Under the pieces are notes generated by a model, which worked only from the letters and a program-made list of their open reading frames with translations, was not told where the DNA came from and did no database searches. Below, piece after piece: positions 5,216 through 5,222 of a stretch of DNA of 5,222 nt (within the stretch, counting starts at the first letter, position 1; each line of letters opens with the position of its first letter). The stretch comes from Fervidobacterium sp. (GTDB lineage Bacteria > Thermotogota > Thermotogae > Thermotogales > Fervidobacteriaceae). The stretch covers positions 1 through 5,222 of the forward strand of contig DPIB01000193.1 in assembly GCA_003522805.1 (NCBI GenBank), read 5' to 3'. Made by a program: the position numbers and the translations under genes.

Positions 5216-5222
5216 GGAGGTG
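5216..5222 (+). promoter_or_regulatory. Ribosome binding site of a gene starting just beyond the window
   Basis: The window ends in GGAGGTG, a full anti-SD match and the same heptamer that precedes the flagellin ATG here. About 50-60 nt separate it from the predicted sigma-28 start. An ATG at 5214-5216, preceded by AGGA at 5201-5204, overlaps this SD and is a less likely start. The gene itself cannot be identified. Confidence 0.65.

Noticed and set aside
1..5222. CRISPR arrays, insertion-sequence transposases, toxin-antitoxin or defence genes
   Set aside because: No regularly spaced repeats and no such protein motifs were found; apart from the intron relic the window is ordinary chromosomal sequence.

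Overview
The window looks like part of a thermophilic Thermotogota chromosome, most likely Fervidobacterium or a close relative. This is inferred from AT-rich DNA, tightly overlapping co-directional genes, strong GGAGG-type ribosome sites and the style of the proteins. It is not a database result.

Left part (1-3571, + strand) is a compact run of five genes. It holds the C-terminus of a pseudouridine-5'-phosphate glycosidase (PsuG), a short sigma-54 (RpoN) family factor, a YfcE-type metallophosphoesterase, a YigZ/IMPACT-family protein and a class I PLP-dependent aminotransferase. The first four overlap one another (31, 4 and 40 nt). The aminotransferase follows after 40 nt with its own strong SD. 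No terminator is visible between genes, so this is probably one transcription unit. The members share no obvious pathway.

Middle (3572-4115) contains a clear housekeeping promoter, tRNA-Leu(CAA) with encoded CCA, and then 373 nt without a protein gene. That stretch is explained on the minus strand. A perfect intrinsic terminator for the flagellin gene is followed four bases later by the 5' end of a class IIC group II intron. The intron's domain V and domain VI lie close to the tRNA end. It is only about 273 nt long, has no reverse transcriptase ORF and carries changes in domain V, so it is an internally deleted relic. Its domain VI hairpin sits exactly where tRNA-Leu needs a terminator and may now serve as one.

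Right part (4116-5222) holds a minus-strand flagellin of 265 aa whose conserved N-terminal loop motif is replaced. A 309-nt region upstream of it carries a near-consensus sigma-28 promoter pointing right, a leader with a GC-rich inverted repeat, and a GGAGGTG ribosome site at the very edge. A second motility gene (divergent from the flagellin) is therefore expected just outside the window.

I found no new defence or CRISPR-like system. The best observations are the intron relic, the reduced sigma-54 protein, the atypical flagellin and the sigma-28 promoter.
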